Shown here: in pieces, positions 1 through 6,600 of the stretch | Position numbering within the stretch: the stretch's first letter is position 1 | How the letters are laid out: the number at the start of each line of letters is the position of its first letter | Virus record (IMG/VR): IMGVR_UViG_3300025759_000498 | Coordinates: 1 to 28,722 of that record | Length of the DNA stretch: 28,722 bases | Source: a virus | Strand: one strand, 5' to 3' | Translations under genes and position numbers: made by a program | The notes under the pieces: model-generated | What the model saw: the letters and a program-made list of their open reading frames with translations, nothing else | What the model was told of the DNA's origin: nothing | Databases searched by the model: none

Positions 1-134
1 ATGGTGGGGGTAGTCCGCTTAGTTACTTAATGGCTGCGGGAGTTTTAGCAGCTGGTTTAAAAAGTGTACAATCAATATATGATACTGACGTAGGAAGCGG
101 AGGCGGAGGAGGTTCTACGCCACCAGCTGAAGTA
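1..134. repeat. Terminal direct repeat, left copy
   Basis: The first 134 bases recur at 28589-28722 with one difference, at base 8 (G here, T in the right copy). The repeat lies inside the tape-measure gene and joining the copies keeps that gene in frame. It is therefore best read as the overlap of a circular or circularly permuted molecule, not as a functional repeat. Confidence 0.95.
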
Positions 135-278
135 ACACCAGCACCTCAAATGGTTAGTGGTTCTTTTGACTTAACTAATGTACAAGAGCCAGAACCTCTA
201 AAAGCGTTTGTTGTAACTGACGAAATGACCTCGAGTCAAGACCAGCTTGCAAATATAAGAAGACGAGCTACAATTTAA
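1..278 (+). CDS. Tape measure protein, C-terminal part (gene continues from the window's right end)
   Basis: This is the 3' end of the tape-measure gene that starts at 27019. The frame runs from base 3, after a split codon, to a TAA at 276-278. The ATG at 30 is internal and not a true start. The segment encodes a hydrophobic stretch (SYLMAAGVLAAGLKSVQSIY), a glycine-rich linker and a polar tail ending in QDQLANIRRRATI. A hydrophobic patch, Gly/Pro linker and short basic end near the C terminus is what I expect from Bacteroidota phage tape-measure proteins. The full product is 615 aa. The next gene, the prohead protease, begins 36 bases downstream behind a repeated leader element. Confidence 0.9.
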   Translation, partial: GGGSPLSYLMAAGVLAAGLKSVQSIYDTDVGSGGGGGSTPPAEVTPAPQMVSGSFDLTNVQEPEPLKAFVVTDEMTSSQDQLANIRRRATI

Positions 279-301
279 AAATCAAATATATTAACTAAAA
301 A

Positions 302-317
302 TCTATTATATAATATG
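302..317 (+). promoter_or_regulatory. Repeated leader element, copy 1
   Basis: TCTATTATATAATAT followed by G forms the ATG of the protease gene. The same 15-mer occurs at 4879-4893 and 19160-19174, and a variant lies at 17547-17560. The bases just upstream (AAATCAAATA, TTAACTA) resemble those before the scaffold gene at 2320-2342. It may be a phage promoter giving near-leaderless transcripts or a translation-initiation element. The function is inferred. Confidence 0.5.
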
Positions 318-1025
318 CCTTGTAAAAAATGTGAAGACGGAAAATATAAGCACGGAGAAACTGGAGAATGTAAATACGATTCTAAAGCTGAGTGCGAAGA
401 AGCAAACAAAGACTACTACGAGAATCTTAAAACAACTCGTATAGTAGAATTAATTATAGAAGAAGACAACGAAGAATTAACTATTGACGCAATATCGCTA
501 GTGAATTCTCCAGCAATAGAACAAGATTTTGTTTATTTTGGAAAAGAAAAAAATAATCTTACTTTTGCTAAAGTCGACGAAGAAAAAAGAATGTTAGTTA
601 GCCCAGCGCTAATACCTAACAAACAGATATTTAGATACGATCCAAATACAGACTCAGAATACTACGTTTATTTTAGCCCTGAGACTGTCAGAAAAGCTAG
701 TGAGTTGTACTTAAAACATAATAACCACCATAAGGCTACATACGAACACCAAGACCGTGTAAGCGGCGTTTTAACTGTTGAGTCTTGGGTAAAAGAAGGC
801 GATCAAGATAAGTCTAAATTATACGGTTACGACTTACCAAACGGTACTTGGTTTGTAAAAATGAAAATAACAAACGACGAGCTTTGGTCTAAAATTAAGG
901 ACGGAGAATTGAAGGGGTTAAGTATCGAGGGTTATTTTGCTGACCGCTTTGAAGCTATGCAGCATAAAAAACATTCAGACGAAGAAGTATTAAAAGCGTT
1001 ATTAGAAATTATAAACAGAAAATAA
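315..1025 (+). CDS. Prohead maturation protease, XkdF-like (Peptidase_S78_2 type)
   Basis: This 236-aa protein probably cleaves the scaffold and capsid proteins during head maturation. The C-terminal two thirds match the XkdF-type serine protease layout: a helix region with SPETVRKASELYLKHNN, then TYEHQD with candidate catalytic His145, a strand-rich stretch (VESWVKEG, GTWFVKMKI), and GLSIEGYF with candidate nucleophile Ser203. The N terminus is a short Cys-rich segment (PCKKCEDGKYKHGETGECKY) reminiscent of a Cys-rich motif inside the portal at 6601. It starts a head operon in which three coiled-coil proteins, a scaffold-like protein and the capsid protein follow, which fits the usual order of protease, scaffold, capsid. 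The family call is fairly sure. The catalytic residues are inferred from motif position. Confidence 0.82.
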   Translation: MPCKKCEDGKYKHGETGECKYDSKAECEEANKDYYENLKTTRIVELIIEEDNEELTIDAISLVNSPAIEQDFVYFGKEKNNLTFAKVDEEKRMLVSPALIPNKQIFRYDPNTDSEYYVYFSPETVRKASELYLKHNNHHKATYEHQDRVSGVLTVESWVKEGDQDKSKLYGYDLPNGTWFVKMKITNDELWSKIKDGELKGLSIEGYFADRFEAMQHKKHSDEEVLKALLEIINRK

Positions 1026-1026
1026 A

Positions 1027-1467
1027 ATGGATAAACATAAATTTTTTAAAGAAGTAAGATTAAAAAGTAAAAAACACCACTTGTCTTTAGTTGGAGATTT
1101 AGATAGTTTACTTTCAAATACTAACGACACTATTTCAAGGTTAGATGGTTACACTAGAGAATATAAAGCAGATGATGAAGTTTTACAAGAGAGATACCAA
1201 AGGCGTTTAGTTTTAGAGGAAGAATTAAGAGAAATAGAAGCAAATCAAGAGAGGTTAAGTCAAAGTATGGGCGTAACGTACGACGCTCACGAAGAAGCTA
1301 TGAACGAATTAAAAAGTGTTAGAGATGAAATAACGCAAGGTATAGCAGAGTTAGAAAATGCCCAACAACAACTAGGGGTTGATTTAAATGTAGGTAAATA
1401 TTATCAAGCGTTAGATGACGTTACTAATTCATTAAGAAATAACATAATAGACGATTTACCATTTTAA
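1027..1467 (+). CDS. Coiled-coil head protein, first of three tandem paralogues
   Basis: This 146-aa, highly charged, largely helical protein begins one base after the protease stop. It opens with a KHKFFKEVRLKSKK segment followed by LSLVGDLDSL, then long heptad-like stretches rich in Glu, Leu, Arg and Gln, with an LGVDLN turn near the C terminus. The N-terminal signature and the LGV turn recur in the genes at 1478 and 1930, so the three look like diverged duplicates. Lying between protease and scaffold, it is probably a minor head, internal or scaffold-accessory protein. No assigned family is recognised and the function is unknown. Confidence 0.7.
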   Translation: MDKHKFFKEVRLKSKKHHLSLVGDLDSLLSNTNDTISRLDGYTREYKADDEVLQERYQRRLVLEEELREIEANQERLSQSMGVTYDAHEEAMNELKSVRDEITQGIAELENAQQQLGVDLNVGKYYQALDDVTNSLRNNIIDDLPF

Positions 1468-1477
1468 ATATAATAAT

Positions 1478-1918
1478 ATGAGTAAAAAAGAAAAAATACT
1501 AGCAAAATTAAGCGAACAAAGAAAAGGTCTTAAAAAAGTAAACTTATCTTTAATAGGAGATTTACAAAATGATAATGAAGCTATAAAAAGTATTGATTTA
1601 CAAAATGCTTATGATTTGGCTTTTACTGATTACGAATACGCACTTGGTAAATTTGAAGAAGCTCAAAGGTCAGTAGAAGAATTTATAGGCTCTTTTGATA
1701 GATTATCTGACGCAGTAGATAATGTAGAAGATTTATTAATATCAGCAGGTCAAAGTTTATCAGAAATAAAAAATCAATTAGACTCTTTAGGCATAGAGCC
1801 AAACGCTGAAATAAATATGATAGAAGAAGAATTAAGAGAATCTGAAACTATGGTTGTTAACGCTAGACAAGACTTACAATCTTTTCAGTATAATAGATTA
1901 GAACGAATAATTGATTAA
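1478..1918 (+). CDS. Coiled-coil head protein, second of three tandem paralogues
   Basis: This 146-aa acidic helical protein has the same length as its upstream neighbour. It begins KKEKILAKLSEQRKGLKK and then has NLSLIGDLQND, the counterpart of LSLVGDL in the gene at 1027. The rest is predicted coiled coil with QLDSLGIEPNAEI near residue 105, matching the LGV turn of the other two. It starts 10 bases after the preceding stop with an A/T-rich leader. Function unknown; an internal head or scaffold-accessory role is inferred from position. Confidence 0.7.
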   Translation: MSKKEKILAKLSEQRKGLKKVNLSLIGDLQNDNEAIKSIDLQNAYDLAFTDYEYALGKFEEAQRSVEEFIGSFDRLSDAVDNVEDLLISAGQSLSEIKNQLDSLGIEPNAEINMIEEELRESETMVVNARQDLQSFQYNRLERIID

Positions 1919-1929
1919 AATATAAAACA

Positions 1930-2319
1930 ATGACTAATAAAAGTAAATTCTTTGCAGAATTAAAAAAGCACGAAAACGCAGAAAAATTTGGTTTAACTAC
2001 TCACAAAATAACACTTTCAGCGTTAGATAGTATCAGACAAGAATTAGACAACTCTTATTTTGCAGACGAAATAAATGACAGAATAGACGAAGCCGAGTCT
2101 AAAATGATAGAAGCTAGAGACATATTCAGATTTGACGTAGGGCCAGCAATTCTTAATGCAGAAGAAGAATTAAATAATCTAAAAAGCAAACTTGACGAAT
2201 TAGGCGTAGAGTACCCAGCTGAAGTACAAAGTTTAGAAAGCGAGTTATCTGAAAGAGAGAAAGTTGCAGACGACATAAGACAAAGATTTAGAGACAACGG
2301 TTACGACCCAATGTATTAA
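1930..2319 (+). CDS. Coiled-coil head protein, third of three tandem paralogues
   Basis: This 129-aa acidic helical protein starts NKSKFFAELKKHENAEKFGL, then HKITLSALDSIRQEL, equivalent to the K-F-F and LSL-GDL segments of the two upstream genes. Its C-terminal half has KSKLDELGVEYPAEVQSLE, aligning with the LGI/LGV turn and glutamate-rich helix of its neighbours. It is somewhat shorter and its LSL motif is degenerate. It is probably co-expressed with the protease and scaffold and has an unknown role in head assembly. Confidence 0.7.
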   Translation: MTNKSKFFAELKKHENAEKFGLTTHKITLSALDSIRQELDNSYFADEINDRIDEAESKMIEARDIFRFDVGPAILNAEEELNNLKSKLDELGVEYPAEVQSLESELSEREKVADDIRQRFRDNGYDPMY

Positions 2320-2352
2320 AAATCAAATAAACTTAATATAAATCTATTTAAT
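2320..2352 (+). promoter_or_regulatory. Diverged copy of the repeated leader element before the scaffold gene
   Basis: The spacer before the gene at 2366 contains AAATCAAATA, then TTAATATAAATCTATTTAATA. This resembles the 279-314 spacer (AAATCAAATA, TTAACTAAAAATCTATTATATAAT in two parts). The core is shortened to TCTATT and lies about 18 bases from the ATG. It may be a weak or decayed copy. Confidence 0.3.
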
Positions 2353-2365
2353 AAAAAAAGAACCT

Positions 2366-3202
2366 ATGGACATTAAAGATCAAATTATAAAAGCTCTAGG
2401 ATTAAGCAAGGAGCTTAAATTAAATTATCAATCAAAATCTGAAGACGGAACTATTTTTGTATCTACGGCTGACGAGTTAGCTAGTGGCGTTGATATTTCA
2501 GTATTAACTGAAGACGGTACAACTATTCCTTTACCAGCTGGAACGTATAAAACTGAAGAAGGCGTTACTTTTAGAGTAGAAGAAGAAGGTATTGTAGCTG
2601 AAGTTATGGAAACTGAAACGGAAGAAACTGTTACTGAAGAAGAACAAATGGCTGAAGAAGAAGCTGACGTACAAGACTGGGAAGGTATGGAAAAAAGAAT
2701 AAAAAACCTTGAAGACGCTATTGCAGATTTAAAAGCAAAAGTAGGCGAAGGTAAAAGCGAGGAAGTAGAAATGGCTGACGAAGAAGCTACTGAAGAAGTA
2801 GTTGAAGAAGTAGTTGAGACAGTAGAAGCGGCAGTTGAAGAAATTGCAGCGGCTATAAACGAAGCTACTCCAGACGAGGTTACTGAAGAAATTTCTAAAA
2901 TTGCAGCTGAAGTATCAGTAGAAGTAATGCAAGAAAAAGCAGAAGAAGTAGTAGAAGAAGCAGAGCCTACTGATATGAAGAAGAAGAAAAAGGATAAAAT
3001 GAAAGATAAAAAGAAAAGAGAATACAAAAAAGTATCACGTTTAGAAAAGCAAAATAAAGAGCTTAGAGAAAAGTTAAGAAGAAAACCAGCTGACAGTCCT
3101 TTAAGTGTAAATAAATTTGCTAGTGAAAGACCTACTTTATCTAAAAGTGAATTAAGTAAAATGTCAAAAAAGGAAAAGTTCCTTTACAACTTATATAAAT
3201 AA
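2366..3202 (+). CDS. Scaffold-like head assembly protein
   Basis: This 278-aa protein lies directly before the major capsid gene, the usual position of a scaffold. The first 80 residues form a small beta-rich module with two repeated units (DGTIFVSTADELASGVDI and TEEGVTFRVEEEGIVAEV), a type I associate with scaffold-like proteins of Bacteroidota phages. The middle (about 80-200) is very acidic, dominated by Glu, Ala and Val and probably helical or coiled. Residues 203-240 are a strongly basic block (KKKKKDKMKDKKKREYKK), and the C terminus (SKMSKKEKFLYNLYK) is a short amphipathic helix that could bind capsid subunits. The low complexity produces a long antisense Ser-rich frame that is not a gene. 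Role inferred from position and composition. Confidence 0.75.
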   Translation: MDIKDQIIKALGLSKELKLNYQSKSEDGTIFVSTADELASGVDISVLTEDGTTIPLPAGTYKTEEGVTFRVEEEGIVAEVMETETEETVTEEEQMAEEEADVQDWEGMEKRIKNLEDAIADLKAKVGEGKSEEVEMADEEATEEVVEEVVETVEAAVEEIAAAINEATPDEVTEEISKIAAEVSVEVMQEKAEEVVEEAEPTDMKKKKKDKMKDKKKREYKKVSRLEKQNKELREKLRRKPADSPLSVNKFASERPTLSKSELSKMSKKEKFLYNLYK

Positions 3203-3231
3203 TAATAAATAATAATTAAAAACAAAAAATT

Positions 3232-4146
3232 ATGGCTTTAGCAGTAACGAGTAATTACTCGGGAAAAGCGGCTGGGTTTTATATCTCGGCAGCTTTAAAA
3301 CAAGCGAACTCTATGGAGTTCTTAACAATGATAGAAAATATCAAATTTAAAAGTAACCTGCAAAAAATGTCGGCGGCATCTTTAATTCAGGACGCCACGT
3401 GTAATGTAAATTTAGCTGGTACACTTACAATGACTGAGGCGGTTTTACAACCAAAAAATCTAATGATTCAGACGGACATTTGCTCAAAAACTCTTCTTGA
3501 GTCTTGGGAGGCGTTGCAAATGAGAGCAGGAGCTGGTGCGCCACCTCCAGCATCTTTCAACGACTATGTTATTTCTTACTTAGGAGAAATTATAGCAGAA
3601 GGTACTGAGACTTCTATATGGAGTGGTAACGACGCAACGGCTGGAGAATTTACTGGATTTACACACGGTGGAGTTGGTCGTTTAGTAACTGACGCAACAG
3701 TAACTGACGTTGCAAATGTTGGTGGAGCTGGTAACGCTTATACTGCTGCAAACATTATAGAAAATTTACAAAATTGTTCAGCAGCTATTCCAACAACTGT
3801 TTATACAAAAGACGATTTATATCTTTATATGTCGCCTAAGACTTACAGATTATATATTTCTGCAATCTCTACTTTAGGATATGTTAATGCATACTCTATG
3901 AACGGAGACTACGACGCAGTTTTTGAAGGTCTAAAATTAGCAGTATGTAACGGAATGATGGACGACGTAATAGTTGCGGCTGAGAAGTCAAATTTATATT
4001 TCGGGACAGATCTTTTGAGTGACGCTGCAAATATAAATCTCCTAGACCTCAGTTCGATCGACGGGAGTCAAAATATTAGAGCAATTTGCAGATACTCTGG
4101 TGGTACTCAAGTAGGTATCGGAGCTGACGTAGTTTTAGTATCGTAA
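3232..4146 (+). CDS. Major capsid protein
   Basis: This 304-aa protein follows the protease, coiled-coil and scaffold genes and is closed by a strong terminator, as expected for the most highly expressed late gene. The sequence is soluble, without signal or membrane segment, with long helices at the start (AALKQANSMEFLTMIENIKF), Gly/Ala-rich loops (RAGAGAPPP, NVGGAGNAY) and strand-rich parts at the end. The length suits an HK97-fold capsid subunit. Codons are noticeably richer in G and C than in neighbouring genes, for example CTG, CTC, GAG and GAC, which fits selection for high expression. No catalytic motif is expected. The call rests mainly on context. Confidence 0.8.
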   Translation: MALAVTSNYSGKAAGFYISAALKQANSMEFLTMIENIKFKSNLQKMSAASLIQDATCNVNLAGTLTMTEAVLQPKNLMIQTDICSKTLLESWEALQMRAGAGAPPPASFNDYVISYLGEIIAEGTETSIWSGNDATAGEFTGFTHGGVGRLVTDATVTDVANVGGAGNAYTAANIIENLQNCSAAIPTTVYTKDDLYLYMSPKTYRLYISAISTLGYVNAYSMNGDYDAVFEGLKLAVCNGMMDDVIVAAEKSNLYFGTDLLSDAANINLLDLSSIDGSQNIRAICRYSGGTQVGIGADVVLVS

Positions 4147-4162
4147 TAAATTAATTAAATAG

Positions 4163-4190
4163 GCAAGGGCGTAAAAACCCTTGCTTTTAT
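4163..4190 (+). terminator. Rho-independent terminator after the capsid gene
   Basis: GCAAGGG (4163-4169) pairs perfectly with CCCTTGC (4178-4184) across an 8-base loop and is followed by TTTTAT. It lies 17 bases after the capsid stop, closing the head operon. Confidence 0.85.
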
Positions 4191-4210
4191 AACCTTAAAA
4201 ATAAAAAAAT

Positions 4211-4798
4211 ATGTCTTGTACAGCACTTACAAAAGGTAGAGGTCTTGACTGCTCCAGAATCGCAGGGGGAGTAAAGAATATTTATTTTTCGGTTTACTCA
4301 GACTTTGGTAGTACGGACTGGTCTTACGACGGTACGCACCCTCAAGAAATAGACTCTATTGACTGGAATAGTAACAGTATTTACAAGTATGTAATGCCTT
4401 TAGGCGTTGCAAACGTAACTGATACAATTACTGGATCAACAGAAAACGGTACTATTTTTTACACTCCTACGGTAAACATAATGTTAAATAAATTAACTAA
4501 AGAAGACCAAAACCAAATTAGACTTTTAGGACAGACTAAAGTTAGAATATTAGTAGAACTTAACGCAAAATTATCGTCAGGACACGACGTTATTTTAGCT
4601 TGTGGTTTCGAAAACGGTATGGATTTAAACACGGGAACGGCTGATACTGGCGCTGCGTTTGGAGACAGAAACGGTTACACTCTTACCTTTACTGGTATGG
4701 AGTCTAGGCCTATGGCGTTTTTAGAAGATTATACTACTAGTATTTTTGATAACTCAGGATTCACGAACAAAGGAACACCATTTGTAGTTTCTGTGTAA
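4211..4798 (+). CDS. Major tail-tube-like structural protein
   Basis: This 195-aa protein stands alone between two terminators, implying separate, probably high expression. It starts MSCTALTKGRGLDCSRIAGG and then alternates predicted strands (KNIYFSVYSDFG, TIFYTPTVNIML, VRILVELNAK, DVILACGFENGMDL, GYTLTFTGMESRPMAFLED). It ends with a short strand, FVVSV. A stand-alone all-beta protein of this size immediately after the capsid gene, with the LTF-GME-RPMAFL segment, fits the tail-tube or major tail protein of Bacteroidota siphophages. An alternative is a capsid decoration protein. Its promoter is not obvious, and it may depend on read-through from the capsid operon. Confidence 0.65.
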   Translation: MSCTALTKGRGLDCSRIAGGVKNIYFSVYSDFGSTDWSYDGTHPQEIDSIDWNSNSIYKYVMPLGVANVTDTITGSTENGTIFYTPTVNIMLNKLTKEDQNQIRLLGQTKVRILVELNAKLSSGHDVILACGFENGMDLNTGTADTGAAFGDRNGYTLTFTGMESRPMAFLEDYTTSIFDNSGFTNKGTPFVVSV

Positions 4799-4820
4799 TT
4801 TATAAGTAGTTTCATATATT

Positions 4821-4853
4821 AAAAAGGAGTAACTAATGTTACTCTTTTTTTTT
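4821..4853 (+). terminator. Rho-independent terminator after the tail-tube-like gene
   Basis: GAGTAAC (4827-4833) pairs with GTTACTC (4838-4844) across a TAAT loop. The stem is flanked by five A and nine T (4845-4853), so it can be extended by A-T pairs and could also work from the other strand. Confidence 0.85.
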
Positions 4854-4878
4854 ATTTACCAAATAAATTTATACTTTT

Positions 4879-4894
4879 TCTATTATATAATATG
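4879..4894 (+). promoter_or_regulatory. Repeated leader element, copy 2
   Basis: This is identical over 16 bases, including the ATG, to 302-317. It follows a terminator by only about 25 bases and precedes a long gene block, so some promoter activity in 4854-4894 is expected. The element is the best candidate. Confidence 0.5.
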
Positions 4895-5371
4895 ATACAA
4901 GCTACAACGGAGTCAGACTTTATATTTTATATACAAACGGAAGACAATCGTATAGACACTTCAGCGGCTACAAGCAAAATAAGACACTTGCTAAAATTTA
5001 CAAATGATATGGATAAGTCTATACATTATGTATACGCAACCGCTCAAGAGATATACGAAAGGTATACTAAATTTGAAGTAGACTACGATAGTACGCCTAG
5101 CGTATATACTTCAGTAAATTTAAAACCAGCTGGATATTATCAGTTTGAAATATACGAAGTTGTTTGGTCTGGTACAGTTACAATTTCATCTGGTAACGCT
5201 CCAGTAAATGAAAACGACGTATTAACACCAGCTGCAAGTACAAAAGGCGTTGTTAAAGGGCTTGTAACAAAAGGAAAAATGTATGTCGCAGATAAAAGCG
5301 GTACTGAGCAAGTTAAATACACTCAACACCCAGAACCTAGCGGCTCTAATTATATATATTACGGACAATAA
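4892..5371 (+). CDS. Structural protein of the portal block, function unknown
   Basis: This 159-aa protein opens a new gene block directly behind a terminator and the repeated leader element. It is strand-rich: FIFYIQTEDN, KIRHLLKFTNDM, YQFEIYEVVWSGTVTIS, then GVVKGLVTKGKMYVADKS and a Tyr-rich end, YIYYGQ. There is no signal peptide or membrane segment. I recognise it as the kind of small virion protein found near capsid and portal genes in flavobacterial phages, but cannot name its role. A head decoration, neck or fibre-attachment protein is possible. Confidence 0.6.
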   Translation: MIQATTESDFIFYIQTEDNRIDTSAATSKIRHLLKFTNDMDKSIHYVYATAQEIYERYTKFEVDYDSTPSVYTSVNLKPAGYYQFEIYEVVWSGTVTISSGNAPVNENDVLTPAASTKGVVKGLVTKGKMYVADKSGTEQVKYTQHPEPSGSNYIYYGQ

Positions 5372-5384
5372 AAAAAAATAAAAA

Positions 5385-5648
5385 ATGGCGATCGAAAACG
5401 TACAACAACTATTAACAGAACAATTAGGCAAAAACGGTAATACAGAAATATTTACTACTGCGGCGCAAACTAGTAAAAATTTTTACTGCGTACATTTTCC
5501 AGTAGAAAGCGTAGTCTCTGCAATAACAGTAGCGGACGCAACTGGAGAATCTGCTTTGCAGACTACTTTACCAGCTGGTACTACTTTATTTATGAATATT
5601 ACGGCTATTACTTTAACAAGCGGAGTAGGAATAGGATATAACGACTAA
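5385..5648 (+). CDS. Small virion-like protein, function unknown
   Basis: This 87-aa soluble protein starts 13 bases after the preceding stop behind an A-rich leader. It has a helix (NVQQLLTEQLGK) followed by beta-rich sequence (KNFYCVHFPVESVVSAITV, AGTTLFMNITAITLTSG). The TTLFMNITAITLTSG end is typical of small phage structural subunits, perhaps head decoration proteins. Its stop overlaps the next start (TAATG), suggesting coupled translation with the LamG-like protein. Confidence 0.6.
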   Translation: MAIENVQQLLTEQLGKNGNTEIFTTAAQTSKNFYCVHFPVESVVSAITVADATGESALQTTLPAGTTLFMNITAITLTSGVGIGYND

Positions 5649-6370
5649 TGTTAGCACTAAGACTTGGACAAAGCATAGGGGCAAGTAGCAGCCCAGTTAC
5701 TTTTAGCAATATTTATTCTTTAAGTTTTGCTGGAGTAGACGATTATGTTAATTTAAATAGCGCTGCTAGTATTGTCGACGTAAGTAGAGGTACTATTTCT
5801 GCTTGGGCTAAATTATCTAATGTAAGCGACAATACTCCTATATTTAAATTTTATACAAATTCTAATAATCAAGCTACTATTATATATTTACATTCTTCTA
5901 ATGAGTTCAAATTTATGTATAAAGCAGCTGGAACTAATACGCAAGTTATTACGTCAGCTGGTAGTATTGAAGGAGATGGTAACTTTCATCATTTTGCTTT
6001 TACTTGGAACGTAGGAGGTAATGAATTTAAAGCATATATAGACGGTTCGCAAGTAGGTACAACACAAACTACGTTCGGAACTTGGTCTGGAACTCCTAGT
6101 GTTTTTGAGTTAGGTCGTAACGGACTTAGCGGAACTGGATATTGGATAGGTAATATTGACGAAATAGGCTTGTTTAATGCAGCTAAAACTTCTGGAGATA
6201 TAGTTTCTATATATAACTCTGGAACTGTAACTGATTTATCAGAGGACACTAATTTAGTAGGCTATTGGAGAAACGAAGAAGGTAGCGGAACAACTATTGC
6301 AGACGGTTCTACAAACTCAAACTCTGGTACATTAGTAAACGGTACAACTTTTAGTACTGACGTACCATAA
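5648..6370 (+). CDS. LamG/concanavalin-like surface protein
   Basis: This 240-aa protein carries a LamG-like jelly-roll domain over nearly its whole length. Typical signatures are SLSFAGVDDYVNLNSA near residue 25, GTISAWAKLSN, FHHFAFTWNVGGNEFKAYIDG, FELGRNG, GNIDEIGLFNAAKTSGDI, and LVGYWRNEEGSGTTIADGS at the end. Such folds bind carbohydrates or proteins. On a virion this suggests a capsid- or neck-exposed protein that helps attach to host polysaccharides. It is translationally coupled to the preceding gene (TAATG). No secretion signal is present, as expected for a virion component. The fold is clear. The ligand is unknown. Confidence 0.75.
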   Translation: MLALRLGQSIGASSSPVTFSNIYSLSFAGVDDYVNLNSAASIVDVSRGTISAWAKLSNVSDNTPIFKFYTNSNNQATIIYLHSSNEFKFMYKAAGTNTQVITSAGSIEGDGNFHHFAFTWNVGGNEFKAYIDGSQVGTTQTTFGTWSGTPSVFELGRNGLSGTGYWIGNIDEIGLFNAAKTSGDIVSIYNSGTVTDLSEDTNLVGYWRNEEGSGTTIADGSTNSNSGTLVNGTTFSTDVP

Positions 6371-6380
6371 AAAAATAAAT

Positions 6381-6599
6381 ATGAAATACGTTATATTTAA
6401 CATAGAAAACATAGATTTAATAGACTTTACAAAAGTTAAAGAAACTAGCAGAGATACATTAAGACTTTCTTTAGATGGTACGAAATGCGTTTTAAAATTT
6501 GAAGGCGAAACGCCAGAATTTTTAGTAGGTTTGCAGCAATACAACTATGAAGAAATATTAACAATTATGTATTCTCCAGAATGGACTAACAACGAATAA
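6381..6599 (+). CDS. Small hypothetical protein before the portal
   Basis: This is a 72-aa soluble protein, MKYVIFNIENIDLIDFTKV, with alternating short strands and a C-terminal helix (QYNYEEILTIMY). Ten bases of A-rich spacer precede it and the portal gene begins one base after its stop. Its small alpha/beta make-up resembles phage accessory proteins placed between head genes. No family is recognised and no function can be assigned. Confidence 0.6.
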   Translation: MKYVIFNIENIDLIDFTKVKETSRDTLRLSLDGTKCVLKFEGETPEFLVGLQQYNYEEILTIMYSPEWTNNE

Positions 6600-6600
6600 T

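Noticed and set aside
1-134. Physical long terminal repeat of a linear phage genome
   Set aside because: The repeat lies inside a continuous gene and the exact match of 126 bases is what an assembly overlap would give; there is no independent sign of real ends.
2428-3027. 199-codon open frame on the minus strand, Ser-rich
   Set aside because: It is the mirror of the GAA/GAG-rich scaffold gene; low-complexity composition, no sensible start context, and opposite to all other genes.
4886-4891. TATAAT as a classical -10 box before 4892
   Set aside because: The transcription start would fall inside the coding sequence; the TATTATA part further upstream is a more sensible core.
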